Shown here: positions 63,721-64,000 of the stretch, one piece after another
How positions within the stretch are numbered: the stretch's first letter is position 1
Layout: each line of letters starts with the position of its first letter
Assembly (NCBI GenBank): GCA_911728435.2
Contig: OU452201.1
Coordinates: forward strand, 9,114,001 to 9,178,000
DNA length: 64,000 nt
Source of the DNA: Apoderus coryli
Lineage: Eukaryota; Arthropoda; Insecta; Coleoptera; Attelabidae
Direction of reading: 5' to 3'
The notes under the pieces: model-generated
What the model saw: the letters and a program-made list of their open reading frames with translations, nothing else
Database searches by the model: none
Told to the model about the DNA's origin: nothing
Position numbers and translations under genes: made by a program

Positions 63721-64000
63721 TTTGAATTTTAATTACTAAGCTGTACCTACTTATAGTTCCGGTACGAAATATATTGTGAATTATATTATGTGTACAAATG
63801 ATCGATATCCCTACTACAGGAAAACAACTTTGATGCAATACCTCGATATCATTTGGACCAATTGAAATCAAAATATCAGCGAATAGACATCCCGAAACGA
63901 ATATCTTCAGGTATTAAAAGAAGGGTAGCATGTGACTGGCACAGTAACTGTATCCTTATGGTGTGAGCATATAATTGTTTTTTTGTTACTGTAATATAAA
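63721..64000. other. downstream of ss, no recognised feature
   Basis: No gene supported before the window ends. Confidence 0.35.

Noticed and set aside
1..64000. CRISPR arrays, bacterial operons or prophage
   Set aside because: Split genes with GT-AG introns, LINEs and eukaryotic transposons show nuclear insect DNA; no regularly spaced repeat arrays were seen.

Overview
This is an AT-rich insect nuclear window. It holds one conserved host gene: a spineless / aryl-hydrocarbon-receptor (bHLH-PAS) orthologue on the + strand. The protein is very close to what I know of Drosophila Spineless through bHLH, PAS-A and PAS-B, so the arthropod assignment is strong. Several 55-67 bp introns, (ATT)n-tailed LINEs and mariner/Tc1, hAT, pogo and P-type DNA transposons fit a beetle or another holometabolous insect, but the order cannot be fixed from the window.

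Layout. Positions 1-18,880 lie upstream of the bHLH exon and are full of decayed transposons. The bHLH exon is 18,885-19,075. A 36.6 kb intron follows (19,076-55,634), packed with mobile elements. Ten further coding exons run from 55,635 to 62,849: linker, PAS-A, PAS-B, the conserved post-PAS block and a low-complexity Ala/Gln/Asn/His-rich C-terminus. A 3' UTR of about 0.85 kb follows. The first coding exon (start codon and basic N-terminus, about 19 residues in Drosophila) was not found and is probably upstream of the window. The spliced reading frame closes perfectly across all ten junctions and gives 857 visible residues.

Mobile elements. Jockey-superfamily LINE fragments occur at 4.5-6.3, 9.8-10.5, 12.5-13.6, 46.2-47.6 and 58.7-59.8 kb; the last sits in sense orientation inside an ss intron. 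There is one apparently intact Tc1/mariner-superfamily element with DD41D spacing and ~362 bp terminal inverted repeats (34,936-37,021). There are relics of mariner, Tc1, DD41D-type, pogo/Tigger and RTE-type elements, and a 405 bp hAT MITE with a perfect 8 bp target duplication. A P-type THAP transposase has lost its catalytic core but keeps its THAP exon/intron junction. A second lone THAP exon and a tyrosine-recombinase-like fragment are also present.

Most interesting: the window contains a set of hammerhead-ribozyme-like motifs. One on the - strand at 44,526-44,573 has the full canonical core (CUGACGA, GAAA, GUC) and three helices. Three others (9,626; 18,695 in both orientations; 42,559) share a variant architecture with one extra U after CUGANGA; their helix I and helix II sequences differ from locus to locus but remain paired. 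They sit in small non-autonomous or foldback repeats, two of them large palindromes. This suggests ribozyme-bearing non-autonomous retroelements, of the kind known from Penelope-like elements and retrozymes. A foldback family whose 210 bp loop is inverted between its two copies (25.5 and 39.6 kb) is a second unusual observation.
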